Shown one piece after another: positions 25,434 through 34,667 of a stretch of 64,000 nucleotides of DNA. The translations under genes were made by a program, and so were the position numbers. How positions within the stretch are numbered: the stretch's first letter is position 1; each line of letters begins with the position of its first letter. Source of the stretch: Heliomicrobium gestii (GTDB lineage: Bacteria; Bacillota; Desulfitobacteriia; Heliobacteriales; Heliobacteriaceae); NCBI RefSeq assembly GCF_009877435.1, contig NZ_WXEX01000005.1, positions 1 through 64,000 of the forward strand, given 5' to 3'. The notes beneath the pieces are model-generated. The model ran no database searches, had not been told where the DNA came from, and worked only from the letters and a program-made list of their open reading frames with translations.

Positions 25434-26972
25434 TTGCGCCATCAACCCTACGCCGCCGTTTGGGAGATCACCATGGGCTGCAACATGCGCTGCAAACACT
25501 GCGGTTCAGCCTGCCGGTCGGCGCTGCCTGATGAACTGACGACCGAAGAGGCGCTGCGGCTCTGTGACGACATCGGTGAACTGGGCCTCAAGTATGTCAC
25601 CATTTCCGGCGGCGAACCGCTGACCCGAAGCGACTTCCATCTGATCGCCAAACGCCTGAAGGAAAGGGGCGTCACCCCCCATATCATCACCAACGGCTGG
25701 CTGCTCACAGAAGAACTGCTCGACAAGGTGGCCAACATCGGCATGGGCACCTTCGCCATCAGCCTCGACGGGGTGCGGGAAACGCACGATTACATGCGCA
25801 TGCCCGGCTCCTTCGACCGGATCATGGCGGCCTTCGATCTGCTGAAGAAGACCAACGTGACGACAGCGGCCATCACGACGGTGAACAACAAAAACATCGG
25901 CGAGTTGGGCAAGATCGGCGACATCCTCATCGAGAAGGGCATTCACCTGTGGCAACTCCAGATCGGATTGCCCATGGGGAACTTCGCCGACTTCGACGAA
26001 CTGCTCCTGGCGCCGGAACAGATGGACGACATCATCGACTTCGCTTACAATATGCTCGATGAGAAACGGATCCGCCTCTTCCTGGCCGACTGCATCGGTT
26101 ATTACAACGTGAAGGAGATCGCCGTCCGCGATCGAACCTTTAACGCCTTCAACGCCCAGTGGCAAGGTTGCAGCGCCGGCAAGAGCAACGTCGGCATCCT
26201 CCACAACGGCGACATCGTCGGCTGCGCCTCTGTCCGGGACAGGCAGTACATCGAGGGCAACATCCGCCAGACACCGTTACGGGAGATCTGGCACGGCGAA
26301 AACAGCTTCCAATGGAGCCGCACCATGGCCAAGTCCAAGCTCTCCGGCCTTTGCCACAAATGCGCCTATGGCGACCGCTGTCTCGGCGGTTGCCCCAATA
26401 CGCGGCTGACGATGAGCCAGAGCATCTATGCCGAGAACATCTACTGCTCCTACCATGCAGCGATGACGCGAACGCTGAAGAAGGTGTCGGCCATGGCGGA
26501 TCCGGAAAAGCTTTTCCGCCTGGGCCAAGACTTTGCGGAAAAAGGCAACTGGCAGCTCGCCGAGATGACCATGGCCCGGGCGTTGGAATTGGATCCCGGC
26601 AATGCCGGCATCCTCCGGTACTACGGGTTCGTCTGCTACATGCTCGGGAACTACGGCGACGCCCGGGCGGCTAACGAGCAGGTCCTGGCCGCCCATCCCG
26701 ATGACCTGTACGCCCACAAGGGCCTGGGGCTGACGCTGGTCAAGCTGGGTGATCCGAACTCGGGGATCGCGCACCTGAAAAAAGCGACCGCCCTGTCGTC
26801 GCCCGCCTACATGAACGCCTACCACGATCTGGCGCTGACCCTGATCGAGTTGGGCCGCAGGGACGAGGCGATTCAGGTCATCGCGGAGGGCTCTCTCAAG
26901 TCGCCGGAGTTCGCCGCCGCGAGCGTGAGCCTCTACCGCCTCCTGAACGAGACGGCGGCGCAGAGCGCCTAA
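25434..26972 (+). CDS. Radical SAM-SPASM peptide-modifying enzyme with C-terminal TPR domain
   Basis: A 512-residue enzyme. The radical SAM cluster motif CNMRCKHC is Cys16, Cys20 and Cys23, with SAM-binding GGEP at 59-62. A SPASM domain with cysteines 246, 264, 307, 310, 316, 320 and 338 would bind one or two extra [4Fe-4S] clusters, as in enzymes that cross-link RiPP precursors. Residues about 360-505 are tetratricopeptide repeats (GNWQLAEMTMARALELDPGN, GNYGDARAANEQVL), likely the substrate-docking part. TTG 25434 follows GGAGG. It is 15 bases after the repeat-precursor gene, making that protein the probable substrate. No typical PqqD-like recognition domain is visible. Confidence 0.85.
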   Translation: MRHQPYAAVWEITMGCNMRCKHCGSACRSALPDELTTEEALRLCDDIGELGLKYVTISGGEPLTRSDFHLIAKRLKERGVTPHIITNGWLLTEELLDKVANIGMGTFAISLDGVRETHDYMRMPGSFDRIMAAFDLLKKTNVTTAAITTVNNKNIGELGKIGDILIEKGIHLWQLQIGLPMGNFADFDELLLAPEQMDDIIDFAYNMLDEKRIRLFLADCIGYYNVKEIAVRDRTFNAFNAQWQGCSAGKSNVGILHNGDIVGCASVRDRQYIEGNIRQTPLREIWHGENSFQWSRTMAKSKLSGLCHKCAYGDRCLGGCPNTRLTMSQSIYAENIYCSYHAAMTRTLKKVSAMADPEKLFRLGQDFAEKGNWQLAEMTMARALELDPGNAGILRYYGFVCYMLGNYGDARAANEQVLAAHPDDLYAHKGLGLTLVKLGDPNSGIAHLKKATALSSPAYMNAYHDLALTLIELGRRDEAIQVIAEGSLKSPEFAAASVSLYRLLNETAAQSA

Positions 26973-27065
26973 GGGAGCACCCTGATTTTTTGAAGGGATC
27001 GCTCGCCCTTTCCCCCTGAGCGGGAGGGCCGGCGGCCATAGGATGCCTGACAATCCAATCCCACA

Positions 27066-27108
27066 CAGGGAAAGGGAGCGAAACTGCGGTTTTCGCTCCC
27101 TTTCCCTG
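27066..27108. terminator. Bidirectional terminator
   Basis: An 18-bp perfect stem (CAGGGAAAGGGAGCGAAA, 27066-27083, pairing with 27091-27108) between the convergent radical SAM and VWA genes. Confidence 0.8.
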
Positions 27109-27165
27109 TCTCTGCTCCGTTTTTTCGATTCCACCCTCTGCGGGCGCAGCGCCTTGTCCGCCCTG

Positions 27166-28224
27166 CTATGCCGTCGCGTCCCGCAGCGATGCCGGATGAA
27201 ACCCCCGTGTCGACGGCGTGACCGTGAGCGTGACCTCCTGGGCGCCATACTCGATGTCCCGGTCATCGACGGCGCGGATGGCAAAGGTGTAGATCCCCGG
27301 CTTCGTCCCGCGGGGCGGCCGGAGGGTGATGCGAAAATCTGTCGACACACCGCTGGGGCCGCTGTAGGCGGCCGGCGTCACCCGGGTCAACCACCGCTGG
27401 AAGCCCTCACTGGCTTCCAGGCGCAGGTTGGCGACGACAGGGACGCCGAGCAGGTCGACCAACTCCTGCTCCAGGCTGTTGACCACACTGATGGAACTGA
27501 TGTTGTAGGCCTTTCCGCCGGTCAAGCCGGTCCAATACTGCCAATAGTCCAGGTATTTGGCCGTCCGGTGAAACTCCACCAGGGTGATGTGGTGGTCGAC
27601 GAGCCCCTGGATCACATCGAGAAAGGTAAGGTCGTCGGCCGTTCGCACCACGCCGTCTCGCCCTGGGTCAAGGCCGGTCAACCAGACGCCGCTTTTTCCG
27701 GGAACCCCGCGGTTGACGTCGCGATCATGGGGGACGCTGTCGCCGATATTGATCAGGATCCGCTTGGCGCCGCGCCGCCAGCCGATAGCCGGATCGGTGT
27801 AGCTCTCATAAAAGGGGCGGGCGTAACACTCGGGGTTGTCGCCGCTGCTGCCGGTGTAGAGGTTGTTCATGACGGTGACGACAGGGGAGAGGTTGCCGGT
27901 AAGCGGTTGATCCAGCCTGTAGGGGTAATCGAATTGCAGCCCGTAGAATTCACGGTACCCCTCGCTCTCATAGAGGCCCGGGTAGTCGCTGTAGGAGATG
28001 ACGCCATACTGCAGATCACATCCCAAACCCCGCCGGTCCAGCAACATCATCAGGTGGAGCACATAGGACTTGGCCAGGTAGAGGATCGGTTCCATGCTTC
28101 CCGAAACATCGAAACTGAGCAGGATATCCGCCTTGGGCGGCATGCGAGGGATCTCGACGGTTTTGTCTTCGTGGATGCTCTCGCCCACTTCCAGCGTGGC
28201 CGTCAGCGAACTCGGTTTGATCAT
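27166..28224 (-). CDS. VWA-domain protein
   Basis: A 352-residue protein built on a von Willebrand factor A fold. The metal-ion-dependent adhesion site is seen as FDVSGSM with Asp39, Ser41 and Ser43. Further metal-site residues are likely in the YTGSSGDNPE loop and in LINIGDSVPHD. The C-terminal 100 residues (VPVVANLRLEASEG to VTLTVTP) look like an immunoglobulin-like beta domain. No signal peptide or membrane span is present, so it acts in the cytoplasm or is exported by an unknown route. ATG 28224 follows GGAGG. It is divergent from the 28430 gene. Confidence 0.75.
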   Translation of the reverse strand: MIKPSSLTATLEVGESIHEDKTVEIPRMPPKADILLSFDVSGSMEPILYLAKSYVLHLMMLLDRRGLGCDLQYGVISYSDYPGLYESEGYREFYGLQFDYPYRLDQPLTGNLSPVVTVMNNLYTGSSGDNPECYARPFYESYTDPAIGWRRGAKRILINIGDSVPHDRDVNRGVPGKSGVWLTGLDPGRDGVVRTADDLTFLDVIQGLVDHHITLVEFHRTAKYLDYWQYWTGLTGGKAYNISSISVVNSLEQELVDLLGVPVVANLRLEASEGFQRWLTRVTPAAYSGPSGVSTDFRITLRPPRGTKPGIYTFAIRAVDDRDIEYGAQEVTLTVTPSTRGFHPASLRDATA

Positions 28225-28429
28225 GGCGCGCCTCCATGTGATCGGCTTCAGTGCTCCTGCCGGTGAGACGGATCAGCAATGCATTATTACAGGCTATTGG
28301 CTTCCACCATTTTCCGTTACTCTTTTACTTTTCTCACAGGGTCACGGCGCTGTGAACGAGACGCTCTTTGGTTCCATATCATGGCATTGAGACTAATTTC
28401 CACCGTAATTTGAAGAGGAGGGACACACC

Positions 28430-28744
28430 GTGGGTCTGCGAGATAAACTCGACAACATCGATGTAGGACCAAACAGTATCGCTGAGATGCCGTTGGTGAT
28501 GCAGTGCGACCCCAACCGGGCGATCCGCGTCAACTTGAGCATGGCTTGTACGGAACTTGCCGCTCGCCCTTACAAGTTCTTGCTGGAGGTCTTCCGGGAA
28601 GGTTCCACCACGCCGGTCTGCTTCAAGTTCGTCGACTGCACCGCCATGACCGCCCCCACCACCGTCATGATCCCCATCCCGGAAACATCCTTGTCTCTGG
28701 TGAACTACACGGTCCGCTGCTGCGCCGTCGAGTGCATGGGCTAA
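28430..28744 (+). CDS. Small beta-rich protein with cysteine-rich C-terminus
   Basis: I do not recognise this 104-residue protein. It is predicted mainly beta-stranded. Its cysteines are concentrated toward the C-terminus (CFKFVDC, then VRCCAVECMG). No signal peptide is present. GTG 28430 follows GAGGAGGG, a strong site. A clear terminator follows at 28791, so it is probably a single-gene transcript. Its size and Cys content would suit a spore-surface or scaffold protein, but that is a guess from composition. Confidence 0.6.
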   Translation: MGLRDKLDNIDVGPNSIAEMPLVMQCDPNRAIRVNLSMACTELAARPYKFLLEVFREGSTTPVCFKFVDCTAMTAPTTVMIPIPETSLSLVNYTVRCCAVECMG

Positions 28745-28790
28745 GGAGCACCGGGGCACGAACAAATTCATTCGCTCCTCCGATTGGATT

Positions 28791-28824
28791 GGGGAAGACA
28801 TCGACGCGGTGTCTTCCCCTTTTT
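28791..28824 (+). terminator. Rho-independent terminator
   Basis: GGGGAAGACA (28791-28800) pairs with TGTCTTCCCC (28810-28819), followed by TTTTT. Confidence 0.85.
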
Positions 28825-28916
28825 GTGCCTGTGCTTTCCTGAAGACGCCCGTGTCGGGAAGCCTTTGGCCGACATAGATTGATCTGCCCAATCATTTCAT
28901 GACACAGGTGGTGGCC

Positions 28917-29999
28917 ATGGAACAATCGGCTGTGGAATGCCGCGACGGCTGTCTTGCGGCCTATGCGAGGGGGGACTGCGCGCTGGCCCTGGAACTGGTC
29001 GATCAGGGACTGGCCCGTTATGACGATTACCCCGATCTCTATTTCCTTAAAGGCACATTTCTGCAAGCCCTGGGGCTGCTCCCGCAGGCGGCGGCTTCTT
29101 TTTCCCGGTGCGCCCGCATCCGGCAGATCCCTCCGGGGTATCCATCCTGGGACGGGATCACCGGCTATCCCGCCCTCTACCGGTTGGCCGAACTCACCGC
29201 CCGGATCGGCGCGGTGGATGACGCGCTGGCGGTTCTCCAGCAGGCCTGGGCGGCGCGGCGCGACCCGCCCTTCGACGATCTGGCTCGCTTCGCCCGCCAT
29301 CTGGGCGACCGCGGTCTCGAAGCTCCGGCGATTGCCGGACTGCTGCAACAGCGGCTGGCCCTGGACGATGCGGCGGCAGCCCGGCTGCTCTGCCGGCTGG
29401 GCGACTACGGCGCGGCGCTGCACCGGCTCGGCCAAAATACAGCGGCGCCGGCGAAGCTGTGCCGGGGCTTTTGCCACCTGGCCCTGGGTCAAGATGAGGA
29501 AGCGGAAACAGAACTGGCGGGGATTCCCTTCGATTCGCCATCCGGTGGGAAAGCCCTGATCGGGCGGTTGATCGGCCTCTCGCGCCGCGCCCTGGTTCCC
29601 CCGCTCGCCATCATCCGACTGTTGGGGGAGTATGCCGCCGCTCAGGGGCACCTTGCCGTGGCCAGAGAGCGCCTCTCTTTTGTCCTCGCCGAGGGCGCCG
29701 ACCCCTCCACGGCGGCAGCCATCCATGCCTGCCTTGGCCGGCTCGAAGACGCCTGGGGCGACGGCGATGCCGCCTTTCTCCATGGACTGTCCGCCCTGCG
29801 CCTGGCGCCAGAGCAGCGGGAATGGGCGGCCGCGGCGGTGGAACAGGCGTTAACCCAGTGCCGGAGGCTGGTCGCCGACGCCCTGACCGATGAAGGGGAA
29901 AGCGCCGATTTGCGCCATACGGCGGTGCAACTGTTGTCAACCCATCTCCAGATTCGCCGCGTGAGGGAGGCCCCCGTCGATGCGGACAAAAACCCTTAG
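28917..29999 (+). CDS. TPR-like helical repeat protein
   Basis: A 360-residue cytoplasmic protein composed of helix-turn-helix repeats of TPR type, for example GDCALALELVDQGLARYDDYPDLYFLKG near residues 18-45 and later AAQGHLAVARERLSFVLAEG. No catalytic motif is visible, so it is likely a protein-protein adaptor. ATG 28917 with a GGTGG site is preferred to ATG 28899, which lacks one. The gene overlaps the following glycosyltransferase gene by 20 bases, so the two probably form one complex. Confidence 0.65.
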   Translation: MEQSAVECRDGCLAAYARGDCALALELVDQGLARYDDYPDLYFLKGTFLQALGLLPQAAASFSRCARIRQIPPGYPSWDGITGYPALYRLAELTARIGAVDDALAVLQQAWAARRDPPFDDLARFARHLGDRGLEAPAIAGLLQQRLALDDAAAARLLCRLGDYGAALHRLGQNTAAPAKLCRGFCHLALGQDEEAETELAGIPFDSPSGGKALIGRLIGLSRRALVPPLAIIRLLGEYAAAQGHLAVARERLSFVLAEGADPSTAAAIHACLGRLEDAWGDGDAAFLHGLSALRLAPEQREWAAAAVEQALTQCRRLVADALTDEGESADLRHTAVQLLSTHLQIRRVREAPVDADKNP

Positions 30000-32517
30000 C
30001 CTCTGCATGATCGCCAAAAATGAGGCGGAGAACATCGCCCGCTGCCTGGGCAGCGTGGAAGAGGCCGTCGATGAGATCATCGTCGTCGATACAGGGTCTG
30101 TCGATGACACGATGGCCATCGCCCGCCGCTTCGGCGCTCGTCTCTTCGAGGTCCCCTGGAAGCAAGATTTCAGCGCTGCCCGCAATGCCAGTTTGGATCG
30201 CGCCACAGGCGATTGGATCCTGATCCTCGACTGTGACGAAGAGGTGGATCGGGACTGCCTGGCCGAATTGACCGACCTCGTGGAAAGTGGCGAGAAAGAA
30301 GCCTACATGATCACCCTCGTCAATCTCCTGACGAAAGGCGTCCAGATGAACGCGCCGGCGTTGCGGCTGTTCCGAAACCGGCCCGCGTACCGCTTCTGCG
30401 GCCGCCTCCATGAGCAGGTCGTTCCCGCCATCGCTGCACGGAGCGGCCTCGACGCCATCGGCGGTTCCACCATACGGATTCTCCATCACGGCTACAGCGA
30501 TCAGGCGCTGAACCAGCCGGCCAAGGTCCGCCGGAACATGGACATCCTGCAGGCCTGCCCGGAAGGGGAGCGGGACGCCTTTTTCCTCTATAACCTGGGC
30601 ACCGAGCATATCCGGCAGGGTGAACGGGAAAAGGGCCTCGCCTGTTTGCTCGAAGCCCTTCGATCGACCAATCCCGGTCAAGGCTATGCGCCCATGCTGG
30701 TCAAAAAAATCGCCACCCTGTTGATGGCGATGCAACGGCACAAAGACGCTCTGGCTCATCTCGCCCGCTTTCAGCGCATGTACGCCGAGTTTCGCGATCT
30801 TGATTTCTTGGAAGGCCTCTGCCACCTCAACTGCGGCCGCTATTCCCGGGCGCTCGACTGCCTGCGGCGATACCGGCAACAGCCCTCTTCCCCCGATTGG
30901 TTTACGGCAGAGGCCGCCTATGACGAGCCGACGCTGGAGGCGCTGTGCCGAACGGCGGAGGCGAAGGCCCTGCGGGGTGGCAGGGAGATCACGGCCAAGC
31001 CTTTCCTCAGCCTCTGTGTGATCGGGCGGAACGAAGGGGCGGCGCTCGCCCGCTGTCTCGTCAGCGCCGCCGAGATCGCCGATGAGATCATTTATGTAGA
31101 CACCGGGTCAGACGATGATTCGGTGACGCTGGCGGAACAACTGGGCGCCGCCGTTCACCCCATCGCCTGGAAGGACAGCTACGCCGGCGCGAAAAACGCG
31201 GCGCTGGCAGCGGCGACCGGTGAATGGATCCTCCAACTGGATGCCGACGAGTTCCTCCCGGACACAAGCCGGAGCGCCATCATGAACCAACTGGCCACGC
31301 CAGATCAGGACGCCTACATCCTAAAAATCTGCACCTTCCCCGACAGCAGCCTTTCGGCGGAAACCTGCCGGATGGAAGGGCAGTGCCGGCTCTTTCGCAA
31401 CAGGGGATTCCGTTTTTGCGGTCATGTGGGCGAGACCATCGTCCCTTCGCTCACGGCGGCGGGGGCGACTGTCGGCCTCTGCGCGGCTGAGATCCATCAT
31501 CTTCACGGTCTCGCTGAGGCAACGCTCATCGAAGAAAAACGCCAACGCAAGATGGCCGCCATCGAGGCGACCTGGGGGGACGCTCCCCTTCTGCGCCATT
31601 TTGCCCTCGGACAGACCTGCTGTTTCGCCGGCGACTATGCCGATGCGGTTCGCCACTTTGAGCGCTGCGCCGAACTTCTCCAGAGAGATTGCCGCGACGG
31701 CGGCAGGCCAAGGGGCGCAGCGGGATGCGATCGCAGTCAGACCGGCGACGAGGCCGGTGGCGACGCCGGCGCGGTCGACAGTGGCATGGTCGGCGGTGGC
31801 GCGATCGACGGTGGCACGATCAGCAGTGGCGCGATCAGCAGTGGCGCAATCGGCAGCGCCGCTATCGCGAGCGCCCCCGTTGACGATGCCCGCCTCTTCT
31901 ACCTCTATGGGCTGTCGTTGATGCAGTCGGGCCAGTGCTCCACGGCCGCCTCCCTGCTGGCCCACGCGGGCAGCCTCTACCCGAAGTACACCAACCTGGT
32001 CTATCTGCAGGCGGTGGCCTGCTGCATGCTCGGCCGGGCAGCCGAGGCGGAGGGGCTCTTTGACCGTTGCCTGGACATGGGCGAGGCCCACTGGCGCGAT
32101 TATCTGGTCCAGCCCGGCGAAGGGAGCTACAAGGCCGCCTGCGCCCTCGTCGCCCTCTACGCCCAAAAGGGGGAAACGGAGGAGGCCTTGCACGCCTATT
32201 TGCGCCTCGCCCGCATTCCTCCGGCCCTGGAGACGGCCATGGAAGGCATCGCGCAACTGTTCGATGATCTGCCGGCGCCCCTGGAAACGGTGCTGGCTGA
32301 GGCGGGGCTCTTGCAGCCAAGGGGCCTGGCGGTCATCGTCAAGACCCTGGCGGCGATGGGCCGTTTTGCCGAAGCCCTCCGCTGGCAGCGAACGGCCTGG
32401 CGCATTCTCCTATCGGCGCCGCCGCCCCGCGACTACCGGCCGCTGCTCGCGTCCATGGAATGCCTGATCGACGGCCTCCTGGGAGAGGGGAACCTTCAAC
32501 TCGGCGATGGACGCTGA
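29980..32517 (+). CDS. Tandem family-2 glycosyltransferase with TPR repeats
   Basis: An 845-residue protein with two GT-A family 2 domains. The first (about 1-200) has LSLCMIAKNEAENI, VVDTGSVDDT and the metal-binding LDCDEE. The second (about 345-540) has LSLCVIGRNEGAAL, YVDTGSDDDS and LDADEF. TPR-type helices follow each. A Ser/Gly/Ala-Ile-rich insert encoded by 15-base repeats (31765-31869) interrupts the C-terminal TPR part. Such GT2-TPR proteins transfer sugars to cell-surface or flagellar proteins or to spore glycans. The acceptor here is unknown. ATG 29980 follows GGGAGG. Confidence 0.8.
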   Translation: MRTKTLSLCMIAKNEAENIARCLGSVEEAVDEIIVVDTGSVDDTMAIARRFGARLFEVPWKQDFSAARNASLDRATGDWILILDCDEEVDRDCLAELTDLVESGEKEAYMITLVNLLTKGVQMNAPALRLFRNRPAYRFCGRLHEQVVPAIAARSGLDAIGGSTIRILHHGYSDQALNQPAKVRRNMDILQACPEGERDAFFLYNLGTEHIRQGEREKGLACLLEALRSTNPGQGYAPMLVKKIATLLMAMQRHKDALAHLARFQRMYAEFRDLDFLEGLCHLNCGRYSRALDCLRRYRQQPSSPDWFTAEAAYDEPTLEALCRTAEAKALRGGREITAKPFLSLCVIGRNEGAALARCLVSAAEIADEIIYVDTGSDDDSVTLAEQLGAAVHPIAWKDSYAGAKNAALAAATGEWILQLDADEFLPDTSRSAIMNQLATPDQDAYILKICTFPDSSLSAETCRMEGQCRLFRNRGFRFCGHVGETIVPSLTAAGATVGLCAAEIHHLHGLAEATLIEEKRQRKMAAIEATWGDAPLLRHFALGQTCCFAGDYADAVRHFERCAELLQRDCRDGGRPRGAAGCDRSQTGDEAGGDAGAVDSGMVGGGAIDGGTISSGAISSGAIGSAAIASAPVDDARLFYLYGLSLMQSGQCSTAASLLAHAGSLYPKYTNLVYLQAVACCMLGRAAEAEGLFDRCLDMGEAHWRDYLVQPGEGSYKAACALVALYAQKGETEEALHAYLRLARIPPALETAMEGIAQLFDDLPAPLETVLAEAGLLQPRGLAVIVKTLAAMGRFAEALRWQRTAWRILLSAPPPRDYRPLLASMECLIDGLLGEGNLQLGDGR
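31765..31869 (+). repeat. Seven degenerate 15-bp tandem repeats inside the glycosyltransferase gene
   Basis: Units of the type AGTGGCGCGATCAGC encode five-residue steps such as SSGAI, GGGAI and DGGTI. The pattern resembles a small pentapeptide-repeat insert and should be length-variable between strains. Confidence 0.8.
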
Positions 32518-32531
32518 TGTTCCGGAGGAAA

Positions 32532-32570
32532 AAAACAGGCGGCCCGGTCGTTAAGACCAGGCCGCCTGTT
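32532..32570. terminator. Bidirectional terminator
   Basis: AAACAGGCGGCC (32532-32543) pairs with GGCCGCCTGTTT (32559-32570) between convergent genes. T runs lie on both sides. Confidence 0.8.
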
Positions 32571-32677
32571 TTATGATGAGGCCGCTTCTTCAGTACGCCG
32601 CCTTGTCGGTCCTGGCAAACAAAGGATTGCCTCGCTTTCAGCGGGATTACTTTGCTTGCGAGCAGATTCGCCTCTGG

Positions 32678-33232
32678 TTACAGCCGTTGTCCTGGCAGCC
32701 GGGGGATCACTTTCGCCCGTGCGATCAGGCGCCCCTCCTCTGGATCAGGCACGACAAAGCCGCATTCGCAGCAGAGATGGTTGAACTGCCGGGAGGCGAC
32801 TTGCGTCTTTCCGTTGACCAAGGCGGAAAAGAGGACGACAGCGTCAAAGTGAACCGTCACCTTCACGTTGCACGCCCCGTGGGGATGCCGGTTGAACCGG
32901 AGGATATCGGTCCGGCAGGCGATGTTGAGGGGATGACAGGCGATGACGACGGCAGTCTTGCAGATCCCGAAGGCTTGGATCCGCCGCCGGCACAGACAGT
33001 GTTCAACAGCTTTATAATCAAGCACCGTCGCCATGATATTGGCGCATTTCTCTTTCTCATCGACGACACAGGCCTGGATCTGAACAGGGACCACCTTGCG
33101 CAGCGCCACAGAGCAATCGAAGGCCAGTTCCGCAGAGATCGGGCGGAGGCAAGGCAGCTCGAGCGTTGCATCGACGATTTCATTGGGACCGGCGTCGACC
33201 GACACCCCCCCCTCTTTGATACGGCAGTCCAA
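32678..33232 (-). CDS. Cysteine-rich hypothetical protein
   Basis: A 184-residue protein with 14 cysteines, including CLC (about 80-82) and a C-terminal CCEC. It has alternating beta-strand-like segments and no signal peptide or membrane helix. I do not recognise it. The spacing of cysteines does not match a zinc-ribbon or ferredoxin pattern I know. TTG 33232 follows GAGGG with nine-base spacing. It is divergent from the clostripain-family gene. Spore-coat or metal-binding roles are possible but unsupported. Confidence 0.5.
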   Translation of the reverse strand: MDCRIKEGGVSVDAGPNEIVDATLELPCLRPISAELAFDCSVALRKVVPVQIQACVVDEKEKCANIMATVLDYKAVEHCLCRRRIQAFGICKTAVVIACHPLNIACRTDILRFNRHPHGACNVKVTVHFDAVVLFSALVNGKTQVASRQFNHLCCECGFVVPDPEEGRLIARAKVIPRLPGQRL

Positions 33233-33515
33233 GGCGCACCACCCTCTTTTCGCCGTCGCTGTTGCACTCCTACTATATGCGCGGACGCGCGTTTGGGCAC
33301 AAAAAGGGGGAAGCGAACTGACACGCCTGGTTGTCCACTGGAATAGGTTATTCCAAAAATTCCCTCATCAAAGGGTCGCTTCAGGGGATGACCTACGCCC
33401 CTGCGCCGGCAATGACGGTTTATCGGAATCACAGGGGTATCGGGGATACTGAAGGACTCCCCGCTCGCAGGAATATAACCGGAACGCCAAAGGGAACGCC
33501 GAAGGGGGATCAGGA
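33233..33515. other. Divergent intergenic region
   Basis: 283 bases between the Cys-rich gene and the C11 peptidase gene. It presumably contains two promoters. I see no element strong enough to call and no gene. Confidence 0.4.
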
Positions 33516-34667
33516 ATGGCGGAGATGTCAAAACCGGCGGAGTGGCTGGTGGCCATTTATGCCAACGGACAGAATGACCTGGAGAAATCGATGCAGAACC
33601 TGCCGCAGGTGATCGAGCAGACGCCGCTCCCCGCCATTGCGGTGACACTGCAACAGGGTTATGCCGAGGGAAGCGCCCTGAAGGCCCGGCGGTTCCTGTG
33701 CGGCGGCGACGGCTTTGCTCAGGCGGAAGGGCTGGAGGATTGCCGGATGGCCGATCCGAAAGCGCTCTACCACTTTCTGCGCTGGTCTTTCAGTCGAATT
33801 CCCGCTCGCAAGCGATTGATCGTCCTGTCCGGCCATGGCATGTCCTGGCTGGGCATCCTGCCGTCGATCACCCCGGAGAAACGTTGGATGATGCCGCTGG
33901 GCGGCCTCGCCCGGGCGATCCGGCAGGCGATGCAGGATGCCCGGCCCTTTGGGAGCGGCGCCCTCCACGGCGTCCTCTTTGACACCTGTTATATGAACAG
34001 CCTGGAAGGGCTGTTCGAGTTTCATCACTTCTGCCCCGGCCTGCGCCATGTGCTCCTGTCCTATGGCGATACGCCCCGCAAGGGCTTGGATTACAGCCGC
34101 CTGCTGACGTTGGCGCAACGCCATGCCTCTCTGCCCGTCGAGTTGATGCTGTCCCAACTGGAGGCTGCCTTGAACGCAAATGCAGCCAGCCCCGCCTTTG
34201 GCTACTGGCTGCTCCGGTTGAGCCGGAAACGGTTGGCCTCCCTAAAAGGGCGCATCGCCGATTATGGACGCCGCATGCTCGGCGAGGGGATTCCCGCCCG
34301 CCTCATCGTCGAGGATATGGTCCATCTGCACCCCTTCCGCCTGCAAGATCAGGCTCCCGATCGGTCATCCCTCTCCCCCCTTGCGGCGGCGTTCCGGCAG
34401 ACCCTGGAGAGAAACATGGCGCCGCTGAACGGCAGCGACGCCAAGAATCCCCACGCCTATCTGACCTTGAACGCCTCGGCGACGCCAGAGGATGCGCGTT
34501 TTTATGAAAAATACTATACGCCCCTCCGTTTCGCCCAAAACAACCCCTGGGTGGAGCTGCAGGGGATGAAGCGCCCCGATTCGCCATTAGGGGCGGACGC
34601 TTCGGTGGAGTGGACGGAAGCAGCGGTGATGCCGGGAAAAACAGCGCGGGCGGAGGCGACTACTTGA
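33516..34667 (+). CDS. Clostripain-family (C11) cysteine peptidase
   Basis: A 383-residue protein of the caspase-like clan CD. The catalytic dyad is visible: His107 in VLSGHGMSW and Cys158 in LFDTCYMNSLE. C11 enzymes cleave after Arg or Lys. No signal peptide is present, so it probably acts inside the cell. ATG 33516 follows GGGGG with a short spacing. Lying about 8 kb from the Lys-containing repeat precursor, it is one candidate for a processing enzyme, but nothing ties the two directly. It ends overlapping the convergent isochorismatase-family gene by eight bases. Confidence 0.8.
   Translation: MAEMSKPAEWLVAIYANGQNDLEKSMQNLPQVIEQTPLPAIAVTLQQGYAEGSALKARRFLCGGDGFAQAEGLEDCRMADPKALYHFLRWSFSRIPARKRLIVLSGHGMSWLGILPSITPEKRWMMPLGGLARAIRQAMQDARPFGSGALHGVLFDTCYMNSLEGLFEFHHFCPGLRHVLLSYGDTPRKGLDYSRLLTLAQRHASLPVELMLSQLEAALNANAASPAFGYWLLRLSRKRLASLKGRIADYGRRMLGEGIPARLIVEDMVHLHPFRLQDQAPDRSSLSPLAAAFRQTLERNMAPLNGSDAKNPHAYLTLNASATPEDARFYEKYYTPLRFAQNNPWVELQGMKRPDSPLGADASVEWTEAAVMPGKTARAEATT

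Noticed and set aside
24868-25499. Two minus-strand frames rich in Arg/Cys and Gly/Val repeats
   Set aside because: They are antisense readings of the 42-bp coding repeats. The plus-strand frame has the promoter, ribosome binding site and partner gene.
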